Shown: positions 44,237 through 53,962 of the stretch, in pieces | Position numbering within the stretch: the stretch's first letter is position 1 | How the letters are laid out: the number at the start of each line of letters is the position of its first letter | Assembly: GCF_005943945.1 (NCBI RefSeq) | Contig: NZ_CP040710.1 | Location: 1,747,001 to 1,811,000, forward strand | Length of the DNA: 64,000 bases | Source of the DNA: Aggregatimonas sangjinii | GTDB lineage: Bacteria; Bacteroidota; Bacteroidia; Flavobacteriales; Flavobacteriaceae | Direction of reading: 5' to 3' | Position numbers and translations under genes: made by a program | Notes under the pieces: model-generated | What the model was told of the DNA's origin: nothing | Databases searched by the model: none | What the model saw: only the letters and a program-made list of their open reading frames with translations

Positions 44237-47200
44237 ATGAATTTAAAAATCAAACTGAGTTTAATCCTCTCACTGTTCATCAGTATGGCCACTTTCGGTC
44301 AGGACAGCTACACATTATCGGGTACCACCGTAGACGAAGCGGGTGTTCCGATTCCTGGGGTGAACATCGTTGTCCTTACGACTACAAACGGTGTTGCTTC
44401 CGATTTCGACGGAAACTTTTCAATCAACGTCTCTACTGATGACGTACTTCAATTCTCTTATATAGGCTATGTCACCCAAACCGTTATCGTGAACGGCCAA
44501 AACAATATAGAAGTCTTTATGAGGGAAGATGCCAGCCAACTGGATGAAGTTGTTGTGGTCGGATATGGTACTCAAAAAAAATCTACTGTTACAGGTTCGA
44601 TTTCCAAAGTTACCAATGAAACTTTGGATCAGATTGCAGTAGCAAGGGTAGATGAGGCGCTTATCGGTCAAGTGTCGGGAGTTAATATTCAGGCAACCAA
44701 TGCCGAAGCTGGTGGTGCACCTACCATTACCATTAGAGGTGTCGGCTCGGTAACCGCTGATTCAGGTCCCGCTTTGGTGGTTGACGGCATCGTTGTAAGT
44801 TCAGAATTTCTTGCCAACATAGATATGAACAATGTTGAATCCTTTGAAATCCTTAAGGATGCGGCTTCAGCCGCTATTTATGGGAGTGAAGGGGCAAATG
44901 GGGTTATTTTGATAACCACCAAGAGCGGTAAAGCGGGAAAAACGAATTTTAGTTACCAAACCTACACAGGGTTTAAACAAGCTCATGGTAGTGATGATTA
45001 TCGAAAAGACCTTAATGAATGGGCCGATATCGAACAAGCGGCAACGGGAACCCTTTCTGGAGAAACCTTGTACGCTCTCGATTTAGCTAGAGTTACGGGC
45101 GTGAACAGAGATTGGCAAGATGTCTTCTTTAACGGGGGTAATGTAACCAGTCACTCGCTCTCTGCAAGAGGTGGTTCGGAAGACTCCACTTTTAGCGCTT
45201 CTTTAAGAGCGCTACATGATGAGGGAGTAGTAATTACCGATGACTACAAATTATATACGGCGAACCTAAAGTTCGATACTAAAATCGGTAAGAAATTAAA
45301 ATTCGGCCTAACGGCATCCCCTTCTTACACCGAACAAAGAAGATTACCAACTTCGATTCATAATCCGACGCGACAATCGCCTTGGTTGCCTATTTACCAC
45401 ACTGAAGAATCGTTGCAGTTTATCAACCGCGATGTATATCCAAATGTTGGTGTAGGGGACTACTTTTGGGAAAACCATTTAGAAAACAGGAATTATGATA
45501 ACGACTTAAATGGTGATGGTTCGCAAAATACCGAACGCCCTAGAACTTCAGGCGATTCTAACCCATTTCAACAATACGTAGAACGGCAGCATTATGAATT
45601 TAATACGAAACTGTTCGGTTCTACCTACTTGAGCTATAAGATTGCAGATGGCTTGGTCGCCAAAACATCTTTAGGTGTTACGTTGGAAGAGCGAACAAGA
45701 GACCGCTATGACGGTGTAAACTATCATGCCGCCGGTGCAAGTAGATCGAACTACTATTTACAGAACAGATCTCGAAAAAGGCTTATTTCCGATAATACCT
45801 TGAATTACAACAAGACATTCGGTGATCATGTACTCGGTGTGCTGGGCGGTCTTACCGTGCAACAACGTACAAGTGAGACCAGCGAAGTAGAAGGTAGCGG
45901 GTTTTCGGATGATCGTCTTAGAAATATACAAGGTGCCAATCCTGATAATACAACCGTATTTCAATCCAATACCGAATTGAAGAAAATAGGTATGTTCGCA
46001 CGGGTAAATTACGCGTACAAAGATAAATACCTATTTAATGCGTCCTTTAGACGGGATGGTAGTTCTGTTTTTGGTGTGGAGTCCAAATGGGGTAATTTCC
46101 CTTCCGTGTCTGTTGGTTGGAATGTGGCAAAAGAAAATTTCCTATTGAATAGTGAAGTGGTAAACACTCTCAAGTTCAGAGCCAGCTACGGTCTTACAGG
46201 CGCCGAAAACTTTAATGTAGGGAATGAAGTGGTCAATACTTGGCCCTATTTGGCATTATTGCAGAATAGCAATGCTATTGTAGAAGGTAGTATTGTCTCT
46301 GGTGTATCCCCTTTGAACATCGCAAATGCTTTATTACAGTGGGAGGCCTCTAAGGAATTTACCATCGGACTTGATTATGGTTTTTTTAATAATAGGGTTA
46401 CGGGGTCAATCGATTATTATCAGAGAAACAGTGATGAATTGCTATTGGAAAATCCGGTTTCCTACATTACGGGATTCACAAGTGGCATCGTAAACTTAGG
46501 CGAGGTTCAAAACAGAGGTTTGGAATTTGAACTAAGGACCAAGAATATTTCCAATGAGAAATTTCGTTGGAATTCTACTTTCATAGCATCGACCAATCAA
46601 AATGAACTGTTGAGTTTCGGAGACTCCAATAACGCATTGATCGAGGATAGCTATGGTAGAAATTCGCAATGGATCAACAGGATCGGAGAACCGATATCCT
46701 CTTTTTGGGGCTATGTTGTAGATAATGAAGCGTTTGATGAAACGCAGTTTCGGACTACTTATGTGAGTACCCCTTGGAATCGTATAAATGGTCAGTCAGA
46801 GGATACCATAGTCAAAGATTTGAATGGAGATGGTATTATTACGGCAGAGGATAAAACTATTCTCGGAAATCCTTATCCGGATTTGATTTATGCTTTTACG
46901 AACGATTTTCAATTCGGTCAAGTTGATTTCTCTTTTCAGTTACAGGGTAGTTTAGGGGCACAAGTGAACAACATTGGCGATCAATATTTTTACAATTGGT
47001 TCGGTAATGCTACTGCCAGTGGAGGTGCGGAACAAGCCGTTGCAGATGGCTTGGTTTCCGATACGTCCTTTATTCAAGAGAAGGTATTAACCAGTGAGGT
47101 AATCGCAAGTGCGGATTATTTCTCTTTACGTAATGTTAATATTGGTTATAATTTTGATGCTAAGACGCTTTCAAGAATTGGATTAACGGGTCTTCGGGTG

Positions 47201-47359
47201 TATGCGACCGGGCAAAACCTTGTGTATGTGACGGCGGATGACTATCACGGCTTTAACCCAGAGCACGATGATAATGGGAACCCTAGAGCATATGGTTCAC
47301 AAAGAGCGGGTACGCCTATCTTTAGAACCGTATCATTAGGTCTTAATATTGATTTTTAA
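44237..47359 (+). CDS. susC: SusC-family TonB-dependent outer-membrane transporter
   Basis: 1040 residues. A signal peptide ends near SMATFGQ/DSYT. A carboxypeptidase-regulatory-like domain (SGTTVDEAGVPIPGVNIVVL, residues 30-49) comes next, then the TonB plug beginning LDEVVVVGYGTQKKSTVTGS and a 22-strand barrel ending in FRTVSLGLNIDF. SusC proteins import oligosaccharides through the outer membrane using TonB energy. The paired susD lies 18 bp downstream, and surrounding lyases point to alginate oligosaccharides. It is transcribed from the operator-bearing promoter at 43933. Confidence 0.95.
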   Translation: MNLKIKLSLILSLFISMATFGQDSYTLSGTTVDEAGVPIPGVNIVVLTTTNGVASDFDGNFSINVSTDDVLQFSYIGYVTQTVIVNGQNNIEVFMREDASQLDEVVVVGYGTQKKSTVTGSISKVTNETLDQIAVARVDEALIGQVSGVNIQATNAEAGGAPTITIRGVGSVTADSGPALVVDGIVVSSEFLANIDMNNVESFEILKDAASAAIYGSEGANGVILITTKSGKAGKTNFSYQTYTGFKQAHGSDDYRKDLNEWADIEQAATGTLSGETLYALDLARVTGVNRDWQDVFFNGGNVTSHSLSARGGSEDSTFSASLRALHDEGVVITDDYKLYTANLKFDTKIGKKLKFGLTASPSYTEQRRLPTSIHNPTRQSPWLPIYHTEESLQFINRDVYPNVGVGDYFWENHLENRNYDNDLNGDGSQNTERPRTSGDSNPFQQYVERQHYEFNTKLFGSTYLSYKIADGLVAKTSLGVTLEERTRDRYDGVNYHAAGASRSNYYLQNRSRKRLISDNTLNYNKTFGDHVLGVLGGLTVQQRTSETSEVEGSGFSDDRLRNIQGANPDNTTVFQSNTELKKIGMFARVNYAYKDKYLFNASFRRDGSSVFGVESKWGNFPSVSVGWNVAKENFLLNSEVVNTLKFRASYGLTGAENFNVGNEVVNTWPYLALLQNSNAIVEGSIVSGVSPLNIANALLQWEASKEFTIGLDYGFFNNRVTGSIDYYQRNSDELLLENPVSYITGFTSGIVNLGEVQNRGLEFELRTKNISNEKFRWNSTFIASTNQNELLSFGDSNNALIEDSYGRNSQWINRIGEPISSFWGYVVDNEAFDETQFRTTYVSTPWNRINGQSEDTIVKDLNGDGIITAEDKTILGNPYPDLIYAFTNDFQFGQVDFSFQLQGSLGAQVNNIGDQYFYNWFGNATASGGAEQAVADGLVSDTSFIQEKVLTSEVIASADYFSLRNVNIGYNFDAKTLSRIGLTGLRVYATGQNLVYVTADDYHGFNPEHDDNGNPRAYGSQRAGTPIFRTVSLGLNIDF

Positions 47360-47377
47360 AAATAAAAAAAGAGAATT

Positions 47378-48826
47378 ATGAAATATATAAAATATTTGAC
47401 ATTCACTTTAGCGGCAATTTTGATGTCCTGTGATGCAGACGAGTTTTTAAATCCCATACCTGACACCGTGGTTGTAGAACAAGCGTTTTATCAATCGGAT
47501 GCCGATGTACTACAGGGTGTTATAGGTATCTACGATGCTCTTCAAGGTGTTAACGACGCGACCGAAAGTAGCGAAGCGAATTTTAATAGGGGGGTTCAGT
47601 TTGAGCATTTATTAACGGAACACCGTAGCGATAATACCCGCAACGCTACATTGGAAGGTTCTAAAGCCGATTTTCATAGATATGTAATTCAGGCGGTTAA
47701 TGTAGAATCAGAGGATTATTGGGCATCGATGTATAACGTCATCTTCAGGGCCAATAATATTCTAAATTTTATTGATATTGCCGATGAGAGCAATCAGGCG
47801 AGATATACGGCCGAAGCTAAATTTTTAAGAGCATATGCGTATTTTAAATTAGTGAGATTATATAGCGATATTCCCTTGGTCACCGAGGTGGTACTTGCGG
47901 AAGATCGTGAAGCGGTTTTTACGAGGGTATCGGAGGAAACGGTTTATGCCCAAATCGTTGAAGACTTACAGGAAGCTATTGCCGTGTTGGATAATACGTA
48001 TAAGTCCAGGGCCTCAAGAGCGGCCGCTCAAGGGTTGTTGGCGAAGGTATATATGTCCCAACCAACGCGCAACTATGAAGCTGCGCTGCAACTCTGCGAA
48101 GCCATTATAAATAGTGGTGAGTTTAGTCTGCAAGATAACTTTTCGGATGTGTTCTATAACGAATTGAACGATGAGATAATTTTCGCCATTCAGTACGATT
48201 TTGGAAATCCGCAAGAAAGTCAAGGCTATTCTGCGGAGTTTGCATCGACCTTCCGTCAGGGTACCGACGATGGGCAGAATATTCTGCATGATAACTTGAT
48301 AGCCGATTTTCAGGCTTTCGGAGGAACCCGTACAGACGTGTCTTTTATCACTTTTCCCACAAGAAGCGAAGTGACTAAATACCTGCCGGAAGGTTCTGAC
48401 TTGTCCATTTTTCCGCCATCTTATGGCGATAATGCCCGTAACGCCGGAAATGACTACATCGCGTTACGTTATGCAGACATATTACTAATGCAAGTAGAGG
48501 CTGCCATAGGAACGGGTACCAGTACGACTAACGCAGGTGCGCTACGATCTTTTCAGCTGATTCGGGACAGGGCTTTTCCGGAAACCGCACCTAATTCCGT
48601 TTCGAGTATATCAAAAGAGGAGCTCTTGGTGGAGCGACGTGTAGAGTTGGCTTTTGAAAATCAACGTTGGTTCGATCTGCAAAGATTTGGAGTAGCGGCA
48701 GAGGTATTGGCCGCACATGCCCTAGAAGAGGGATATACTTTTACTGGAACGGACTTATTGCTTCCGATTCCTGCAAGGGAAATCAATTTAAGCGGAGGGC
48801 TTTTGACACAAAATCCGGGGTATTAA
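47378..48826 (+). CDS. susD: SusD-family glycan-binding lipoprotein
   Basis: 482 residues. The lipobox is ILMSC (Cys18), followed by the DADEFLNPIPD opening typical of SusD. A TPR-rich helical core (SEDYWASMYNVIFRANNIL, then AEAKFLRAYAYFKLVRLY) and the closing block ELLVERRVELAFENQRWFDL complete the family signature. SusD sits as a lid on SusC and captures oligosaccharide at the surface. It is translated directly after susC. No frame damage is seen. Confidence 0.95.
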   Translation: MKYIKYLTFTLAAILMSCDADEFLNPIPDTVVVEQAFYQSDADVLQGVIGIYDALQGVNDATESSEANFNRGVQFEHLLTEHRSDNTRNATLEGSKADFHRYVIQAVNVESEDYWASMYNVIFRANNILNFIDIADESNQARYTAEAKFLRAYAYFKLVRLYSDIPLVTEVVLAEDREAVFTRVSEETVYAQIVEDLQEAIAVLDNTYKSRASRAAAQGLLAKVYMSQPTRNYEAALQLCEAIINSGEFSLQDNFSDVFYNELNDEIIFAIQYDFGNPQESQGYSAEFASTFRQGTDDGQNILHDNLIADFQAFGGTRTDVSFITFPTRSEVTKYLPEGSDLSIFPPSYGDNARNAGNDYIALRYADILLMQVEAAIGTGTSTTNAGALRSFQLIRDRAFPETAPNSVSSISKEELLVERRVELAFENQRWFDLQRFGVAAEVLAAHALEEGYTFTGTDLLLPIPAREINLSGGLLTQNPGY

Positions 48827-48863
48827 TCGTAAATAAAAAACTATGAATTGTAAAGTAAATATA

Positions 48864-50828
48864 ATGGGTAAGACCAAACTGTTGCTACTGATGATGGTTA
48901 CGGCCACCATCGCTATTAGCTGTGTTAATGAAGGGCTTTTTAGGGATGATTTGCCGGAAGCGAATTCTAAGGCGGATGAGATATTTCCGGACGCTAATTT
49001 CTCATATGCTTCTTCTGCGGATAATTTCAGGGAGATTTCTTTTAGCAACCTCTCTTCCGAAGCCGCCACGTTCTCGTGGGACTTTGGAAATGGGAATACC
49101 TCGACCGATCAAAATCCTGTCTTTGTATTTGAAGATGGTGAAGGAACGTATCCGGTTACATTGACGGCCACGGATGGCAATGGTATAACCGGAACTACTA
49201 CAATAGATGTAATTGTTGTAGAAGGTCCTTTTCAACCAGTTATTCTAGAACCAGGTTTTGAAGACGACACCCTACCAGAGGGAGGCGGCGACGGGCGTGA
49301 TTCTTGGAGAAATAATGATTTGGGCGGTGTCATTCAAATTACAGGCTCCCCCGTAACTTTTGGAGATCAAGGTGCCAAATTACCTACGCCGGCGGGAGAT
49401 CGTATCGGTTACCAAGAAATCACCGTTGATCCGGAAGCTAATTATGACCTGGCCTTTTGGTACACTATGTTGAGTGGTTCGGCGGATGCTTCACTAACAG
49501 TTTCTATTTTGGCCGTAACCCAAAATGGCGGTACGTTTACTAGCATGGAAGAGGTAGCCGATCAGACCATCGCATCTATAACGGTGACCGACGACGAGGA
49601 TCCGGCCGTTTACGTACAACAGACCTTGTCCTTTAATTCAGGGGATAATAATACGGTGGCCATATTCTTTACGAATGGGGAGGTTGAAGCAAGGCTTGAT
49701 GATTTTACAATCGATATTGGAGCTCCCGGGGCAGTTCCTCCTTCTGCCGCATTTACTCCTGCACAAAGCGAAAGCAACTTCTTGGAGTATTCATTCTCGA
49801 ATTCATCAACCGGAGCTGTTAGTTTCGAGTGGGATTTTGGTGATGGAAATTCTTCAACCGAAGAATCGCCGACGCATATTTATGAAAATGCCGATACCTA
49901 CGAAGTAGTACTTACCGCAACGAACGGGAATAATTTATCGACATCATTAAGTCGCTCTATTACGATTCTAGCTCCTGTAACTGCCGATTTCACTTCTCAG
50001 GTCGATGCAAGTGATTATAGAACGTTCGATTTTACCGATGCTTCCGAGGGAGCGGCGATGTTGCTGTGGGAATTTGGCGATGGCTTCCAATTTACGGGAA
50101 TGAATCCCACACATACCTATGATGAAGATGGTATCTATACGGTTACTTTAACTGCAACAAGTATAACGGGCAATACTGCCGTCGCCAGCGAGGAACTGGT
50201 CGTGTCCGAAGGATTTATCGTACAGGTTATCAATGGTACGTTTGATCTTTACGGCACCACTCCCGGATGTGGTGGTGAAAGTACAGGAGACAATGTAGAT
50301 CCTTGGGATATGACCACCAATTCGACCATTAAGGATTGTGATGGCAACGATATCCCCAGTCCTTACGCCGACCTTTGGGACAACCCTGCATTAGATAGTT
50401 GGCTTGAGGGGGAATATGGGGATGATAGTGAGCAAGCCGGCTCTACTAGCGATGGAAACAATGATACCAGAGGTGCGAAATTAGACGAGACCGGGCGTCG
50501 CTTATACCAAGTAGTAACCGTGCAACAAGGACAGACGTACACGTTCTCGATTGATGCAAGTACTACCGCAGCAGGGATAACATCAGAGGTGTTTATCCTA
50601 AATACGGAAATCGAGGATGAGGTGGCTATCAATGCGTCTACTTCCGCTCCAGTTGTCGACGCTTATTTTGCAATACCCAATAGTTTCGCCACGAACGGAG
50701 ATGCCTATACGACCCATACGTTTGATTTCACGGCATCGACGAATGCGATTGTTATTTATGTCAGGAATATTGATGTTGTAGATGGTTCGGCAGAGGCCTT
50801 TTTTGATAATATAGAAATTACTCAATAG
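48864..50828 (+). CDS. PKD-domain surface lipoprotein, probable alginate-binding protein (SusE-position)
   Basis: 654 residues from ATG at 48864; an ATG at 48843 gives a longer and less typical leader. The lipobox is IAISC (Cys20). Three PKD domains carry FSWDFGNGNTST, FEWDFGDGNSST and LLWEFGDGFQFTG. Between the first and second, and again at the C-terminus, lie beta-rich modules of 150-190 residues that resemble carbohydrate-binding jelly rolls (GFEDDTLPEGGGDGRDSW, then NGTFDLYGTTPGCGG). It occupies the usual place of a surface glycan-binding protein after susD. Binding of alginate is inferred from context. Confidence 0.8.
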   Translation: MGKTKLLLLMMVTATIAISCVNEGLFRDDLPEANSKADEIFPDANFSYASSADNFREISFSNLSSEAATFSWDFGNGNTSTDQNPVFVFEDGEGTYPVTLTATDGNGITGTTTIDVIVVEGPFQPVILEPGFEDDTLPEGGGDGRDSWRNNDLGGVIQITGSPVTFGDQGAKLPTPAGDRIGYQEITVDPEANYDLAFWYTMLSGSADASLTVSILAVTQNGGTFTSMEEVADQTIASITVTDDEDPAVYVQQTLSFNSGDNNTVAIFFTNGEVEARLDDFTIDIGAPGAVPPSAAFTPAQSESNFLEYSFSNSSTGAVSFEWDFGDGNSSTEESPTHIYENADTYEVVLTATNGNNLSTSLSRSITILAPVTADFTSQVDASDYRTFDFTDASEGAAMLLWEFGDGFQFTGMNPTHTYDEDGIYTVTLTATSITGNTAVASEELVVSEGFIVQVINGTFDLYGTTPGCGGESTGDNVDPWDMTTNSTIKDCDGNDIPSPYADLWDNPALDSWLEGEYGDDSEQAGSTSDGNNDTRGAKLDETGRRLYQVVTVQQGQTYTFSIDASTTAAGITSEVFILNTEIEDEVAINASTSAPVVDAYFAIPNSFATNGDAYTTHTFDFTASTNAIVIYVRNIDVVDGSAEAFFDNIEITQ

Positions 50829-50830
50829 TA

Positions 50831-50889
50831 CAATAAACGATTTATTGTTTAAGTCTTAAAACCACCCGCAGGTTGCATGCGGGTGGTTC
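50831..50889 (+). terminator. Double hairpin after the susCD unit
   Basis: CAATAAA-CGA-TTTATTG (50831-50847) with a short T run is followed by a strong stem AACCACCCGCA/TGCGGGTGGTT (50860-50870 with 50878-50888). Together they probably end or attenuate the susCD transcript ahead of the PL7 pair. Confidence 0.7.
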
Positions 50890-50950
50890 TTAAGGACTTT
50901 GGCTAAGGAATACGAAATACAGTCATACAATGCATCTTTTAACTTTTAGG

Positions 50951-51859
50951 ATGAACGTGTTCTCAAAAAAATATACTGCGATTTTTTTAGTTTTATTTCT
51001 TACGCTTGGTGCCACTTGCCAGGAAAGGAGCAGTGGTGCCAAAGATTTGCAAATTAAGAGCGGTAAAAAGAAGAAAAAAAGAAAGGTAAAATTACCCGAT
51101 ATAGATTTAAGCCATTGGAAGGTTACAATTCCCGAAGGTAAGGGCAAAGGAGGTGCACTAAGTATATCACCCCCTGAAATTCTTGATTATGGAAACAATG
51201 AAGCTTTAAAACCCTTTATGTTTAATGATTCAGTTTCCGGGGCACTGGTTTTTCTTGCTTACCCAACTAATGCAACCACTGCGAATACGAAATATTCACG
51301 TACCGAACTCAGGGAACAGATGGAGCCTGGAAACGATAACGTGAACTGGACATTTGCCCAAGGTGGAATTTTAACAGCAAAAATGGCCATGGAGGAAGTT
51401 TCAAGAACTGATGATGGTACGTCCCACAAGGTTATTGTTGCACAGATTCACGGTCGATTAACCGACGAACAACGTAAATTGATAGGGCAAAAAGATAATA
51501 ATGCACCGCCTATGCTAAAAATCTATTGGCATAATGGGAAAATACGGGTAAAAACGAAGGTTTTAAAATATGCGGGTGTCAATCAAGTAGGAATACTTCA
51601 AAAGGAGGCATGGACCGATGATAATGGAAAAACCTTTGAACAAGACGTGGGCTTTATGAAATTTACGATTGAGGTAAAGGTTACAGAAGGAAAAATGGTA
51701 GTGTCGCTCAATAAAAATGAATTTTTTGTTTATGATAACCCAAGCATAAAAAGATGGGGGGTTTTTGAAAACTACTTTAAGGTTGGGAATTATTTTCAGT
51801 CAAGGGATGCGGGATCCTTTGCCAAGGTAAAGCTTTATGAGCTTCATGTAGAACATTAA
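50951..51859 (+). CDS. PL7 family alginate lyase (second tandem pair, member 1)
   Basis: 302 residues from ATG at 50951; the ATG at 50930 adds MHLLTFR before the signal. A signal sequence (about 5-25, ending GATCQE) is followed by a lysine-rich linker (GKKKKKRKVK). The PL7 domain has KYSRTELREQM, VIVAQIHGRLTDEQ and NYFKVGNYFQS, all three consensus motifs with the catalytic Arg, Gln, His and Tyr. It differs from the pair at 37954-40111 and is closer to endolytic PL7 groups. The gene is AT-rich relative to the alginate genes upstream. Its sister follows 9 bp later. Confidence 0.9.
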   Translation: MNVFSKKYTAIFLVLFLTLGATCQERSSGAKDLQIKSGKKKKKRKVKLPDIDLSHWKVTIPEGKGKGGALSISPPEILDYGNNEALKPFMFNDSVSGALVFLAYPTNATTANTKYSRTELREQMEPGNDNVNWTFAQGGILTAKMAMEEVSRTDDGTSHKVIVAQIHGRLTDEQRKLIGQKDNNAPPMLKIYWHNGKIRVKTKVLKYAGVNQVGILQKEAWTDDNGKTFEQDVGFMKFTIEVKVTEGKMVVSLNKNEFFVYDNPSIKRWGVFENYFKVGNYFQSRDAGSFAKVKLYELHVEH

Positions 51860-51868
51860 TGTTAAGGA

Positions 51869-52828
51869 ATGAATATGGCAGGGAAAAAATACACATACGG
51901 GATTTTGATAAATCAACTAAATTTTAGGCTTGGGTTGGTCTTCGTTCTTTTTACAATGGCATATTCTTGCAGTAGCGATAATATTGATGTAGAAGTTGAA
52001 GAAATAGAAGAAGAACAAGTTGATCCGGAAGATCAAGTTGAGGAGGAAGAGCAAACATCATTTAATCTTCCGGAAATTGATTTAAATAATTGGAAAGTGA
52101 CCTTACCTATTTCAGTAAATGGAAAACCAATTGAAGTAGAGCCACCAGAAATATTGAATTATGCTACCAATGACGTTTTGAAACCATTTATGTTCAATGA
52201 TTCAATTAACGGGGCACTGGTTTTCTATGCGTATCCTGGGGCTACGACAACCAATTCATCGTACTCCAGAACTGAATTAAGGGAACAAATGAACCCGGGT
52301 AGCAATTCGACCAACTGGACTTTTGGACAGGGAGGATCTATGAAGGGAACGCTTGCTCTAGCAGAAATTTCAAAAGATAATGACGGCGACTATCATAGAA
52401 CAATGGTTATGCAAATACATGGTCGATTGACTAATGAACAACGGGATTTAATCGGCGAAAGTGATAATAATGCACCACCCATGTTGAAAATCTATTGGCA
52501 GGATGGGTATGTAAGGGTCTTAACAAAGGCTTTAAAAAACTTAAATGCTTCCGATACAGAAATATTGTATACGGATGCCTGGGAGGATGGGGAGAGTTAT
52601 ACTTTTTCCGATAAGGTTGACTTTGATAAGTTCACTATTGAAATAAAAGTATCCGAAGGAAAAATGGAAGTGATATTGAACGAAAGCGATTCTAAAACTT
52701 TTGAGGACATACACATTTTAAAATGGGGCGTTTTTGAAAACTATTTTAAGGCGGGAAATTATTTGCAAACAACGGATCAAGAGGCTTTTGCGAAAGTTAA
52801 ATTTTATGACTTAGAGGTTAAACATTAA
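51869..52828 (+). CDS. PL7 family alginate lyase, lipoprotein (second tandem pair, member 2)
   Basis: 319 residues. The lipobox is MAYSC (Cys34), followed by an acidic run (SSDNIDVEVEEIEEE) that resembles the surface-export signal of Bacteroidota lipoproteins. The PL7 domain shows SYSRTELREQM, MVMQIHGRLTNEQ and NYFKAGNYLQT. It is a duplicate of the preceding gene with the same core but a lipid anchor and acidic linker in place of the basic linker. This implies that one sister is released or periplasmic and the other is fixed to the cell surface. Confidence 0.92.
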   Translation: MNMAGKKYTYGILINQLNFRLGLVFVLFTMAYSCSSDNIDVEVEEIEEEQVDPEDQVEEEEQTSFNLPEIDLNNWKVTLPISVNGKPIEVEPPEILNYATNDVLKPFMFNDSINGALVFYAYPGATTTNSSYSRTELREQMNPGSNSTNWTFGQGGSMKGTLALAEISKDNDGDYHRTMVMQIHGRLTNEQRDLIGESDNNAPPMLKIYWQDGYVRVLTKALKNLNASDTEILYTDAWEDGESYTFSDKVDFDKFTIEIKVSEGKMEVILNESDSKTFEDIHILKWGVFENYFKAGNYLQTTDQEAFAKVKFYDLEVKH

Positions 52829-53020
52829 ATTACCCACCTATAACGTTAAAATTACAGATGAGCCTTTTTAAGATAGTTCACTGTATTGTTCGAGTTAGTT
52901 TTTGTGGCATTTTACCGGTCCGCTTGACGGGCCGGTAGAAATGCTCGAATCTAGGACGATATTGTACCTTTTATAGACGATTGGGACAGGCTTAATTTTT
53001 TTAGGACCGATTTAATTGGC

Positions 53021-53049
53021 TAATTTTAACAGACCAATCTGGTCAACCA
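53021..53049 (+). promoter_or_regulatory. Probable autoregulatory operator of gntR
   Basis: A perfect TGGTCAACCA box (53040-53049) lies 13 bp after a degenerate box (TAACAGACCA, 53027-53036), the same period as at the two strong operators. TAATTTTA at 53021-53028 sits at the -7 position in the same register. The gntR start is 25 bp further on. Confidence 0.6.
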
Positions 53050-53074
53050 GTTTTAAACAATTCTAGTAAAGCCT

Positions 53075-53782
53075 ATGAAAATAGAAATCCTCACAAGAAG
53101 CGAGAATCAAGAAATTCAAAACGAAATTATTTCCAAAATCAGGGATTTGATGAACTATAAAAATCTTGAACCTGGTGATAAGCTTCCCTCGGAACGAATG
53201 CTCTCTGAAAAATTTGAAGTAAGCCGCAGTAACGTGCGCGAAGCGATACATAAATTGGAGTTTTACGGCCTATTAGTTTCAAAGCCACAAAGTGGAACCT
53301 TTGTTGCCGATATCGGGCAAGTGGCCATGAACGGTATGATTGAGGATATTTTGCGTTTGGAGGAACCTGATTTCAAGTCCTTGGTGGAAACAAGGATTCT
53401 ACTTGAGCTAAAAACAGTACGACTGGCAGCAATGCGAAGAACCGATGAGGATTTAAAACAAATGGAGGAGGCCTTGAATGCATACACCGAAAAAGTACTC
53501 AATAACCAAGATGCGGTTCAGGAAGATCTGCTCTTTCATCTGGCCATTGCCAAAGCAAGCGGTAACAGTACCATGAATACCTTTATGTTGATCATTACAC
53601 CCGAAATCATTACCAACTTTGAAAAATACCATGTTTGCGACAAGAATATGGCCTTTAGAGGTATTGAAGAACACAAAGATATCTTTCACGCCATAAAGGA
53701 ACAAGATCCACAATTGGCGAAAGCAAAAATGAAGGTGCATTTCAAGACTTTATATCAATACTGTTACAATCTGACGGATTAA
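53075..53782 (+). CDS. GntR/FadR-type transcriptional regulator
   Basis: 235 residues. The winged helix-turn-helix spans about 14-80 (LPSERMLSEKFEVSRSNVRE, residues 37-56). A C-terminal FCD domain has the likely metal/ligand residues Asp151 and His155 (EDLLFHLAIAKASGN), His200 and His222. FadR-type FCD regulators bind TGGTNxACCA-like palindromes and release DNA on binding an organic acid. The local operators match that form, so this protein is the best candidate repressor of both alginate units and of itself. The inducer is probably a uronate intermediate such as DEH, KDG or KDPG. Confidence 0.88.
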   Translation: MKIEILTRSENQEIQNEIISKIRDLMNYKNLEPGDKLPSERMLSEKFEVSRSNVREAIHKLEFYGLLVSKPQSGTFVADIGQVAMNGMIEDILRLEEPDFKSLVETRILLELKTVRLAAMRRTDEDLKQMEEALNAYTEKVLNNQDAVQEDLLFHLAIAKASGNSTMNTFMLIITPEIITNFEKYHVCDKNMAFRGIEEHKDIFHAIKEQDPQLAKAKMKVHFKTLYQYCYNLTD

Positions 53783-53962
53783 AAATGTGTAACCGATTCA
53801 AGTAAGAACATCGATATGAATGATTTACCATGAAATAACTGTACACTCAATCTTGACAGGAAACTCAAAATAGCTCGTCTGGGGAATCGGGTCCAGTTGC
53901 AATAGAGCCAAATACTAGAACAACTATTTGATTTATACGAACACCAACCAAAATAACAATAC

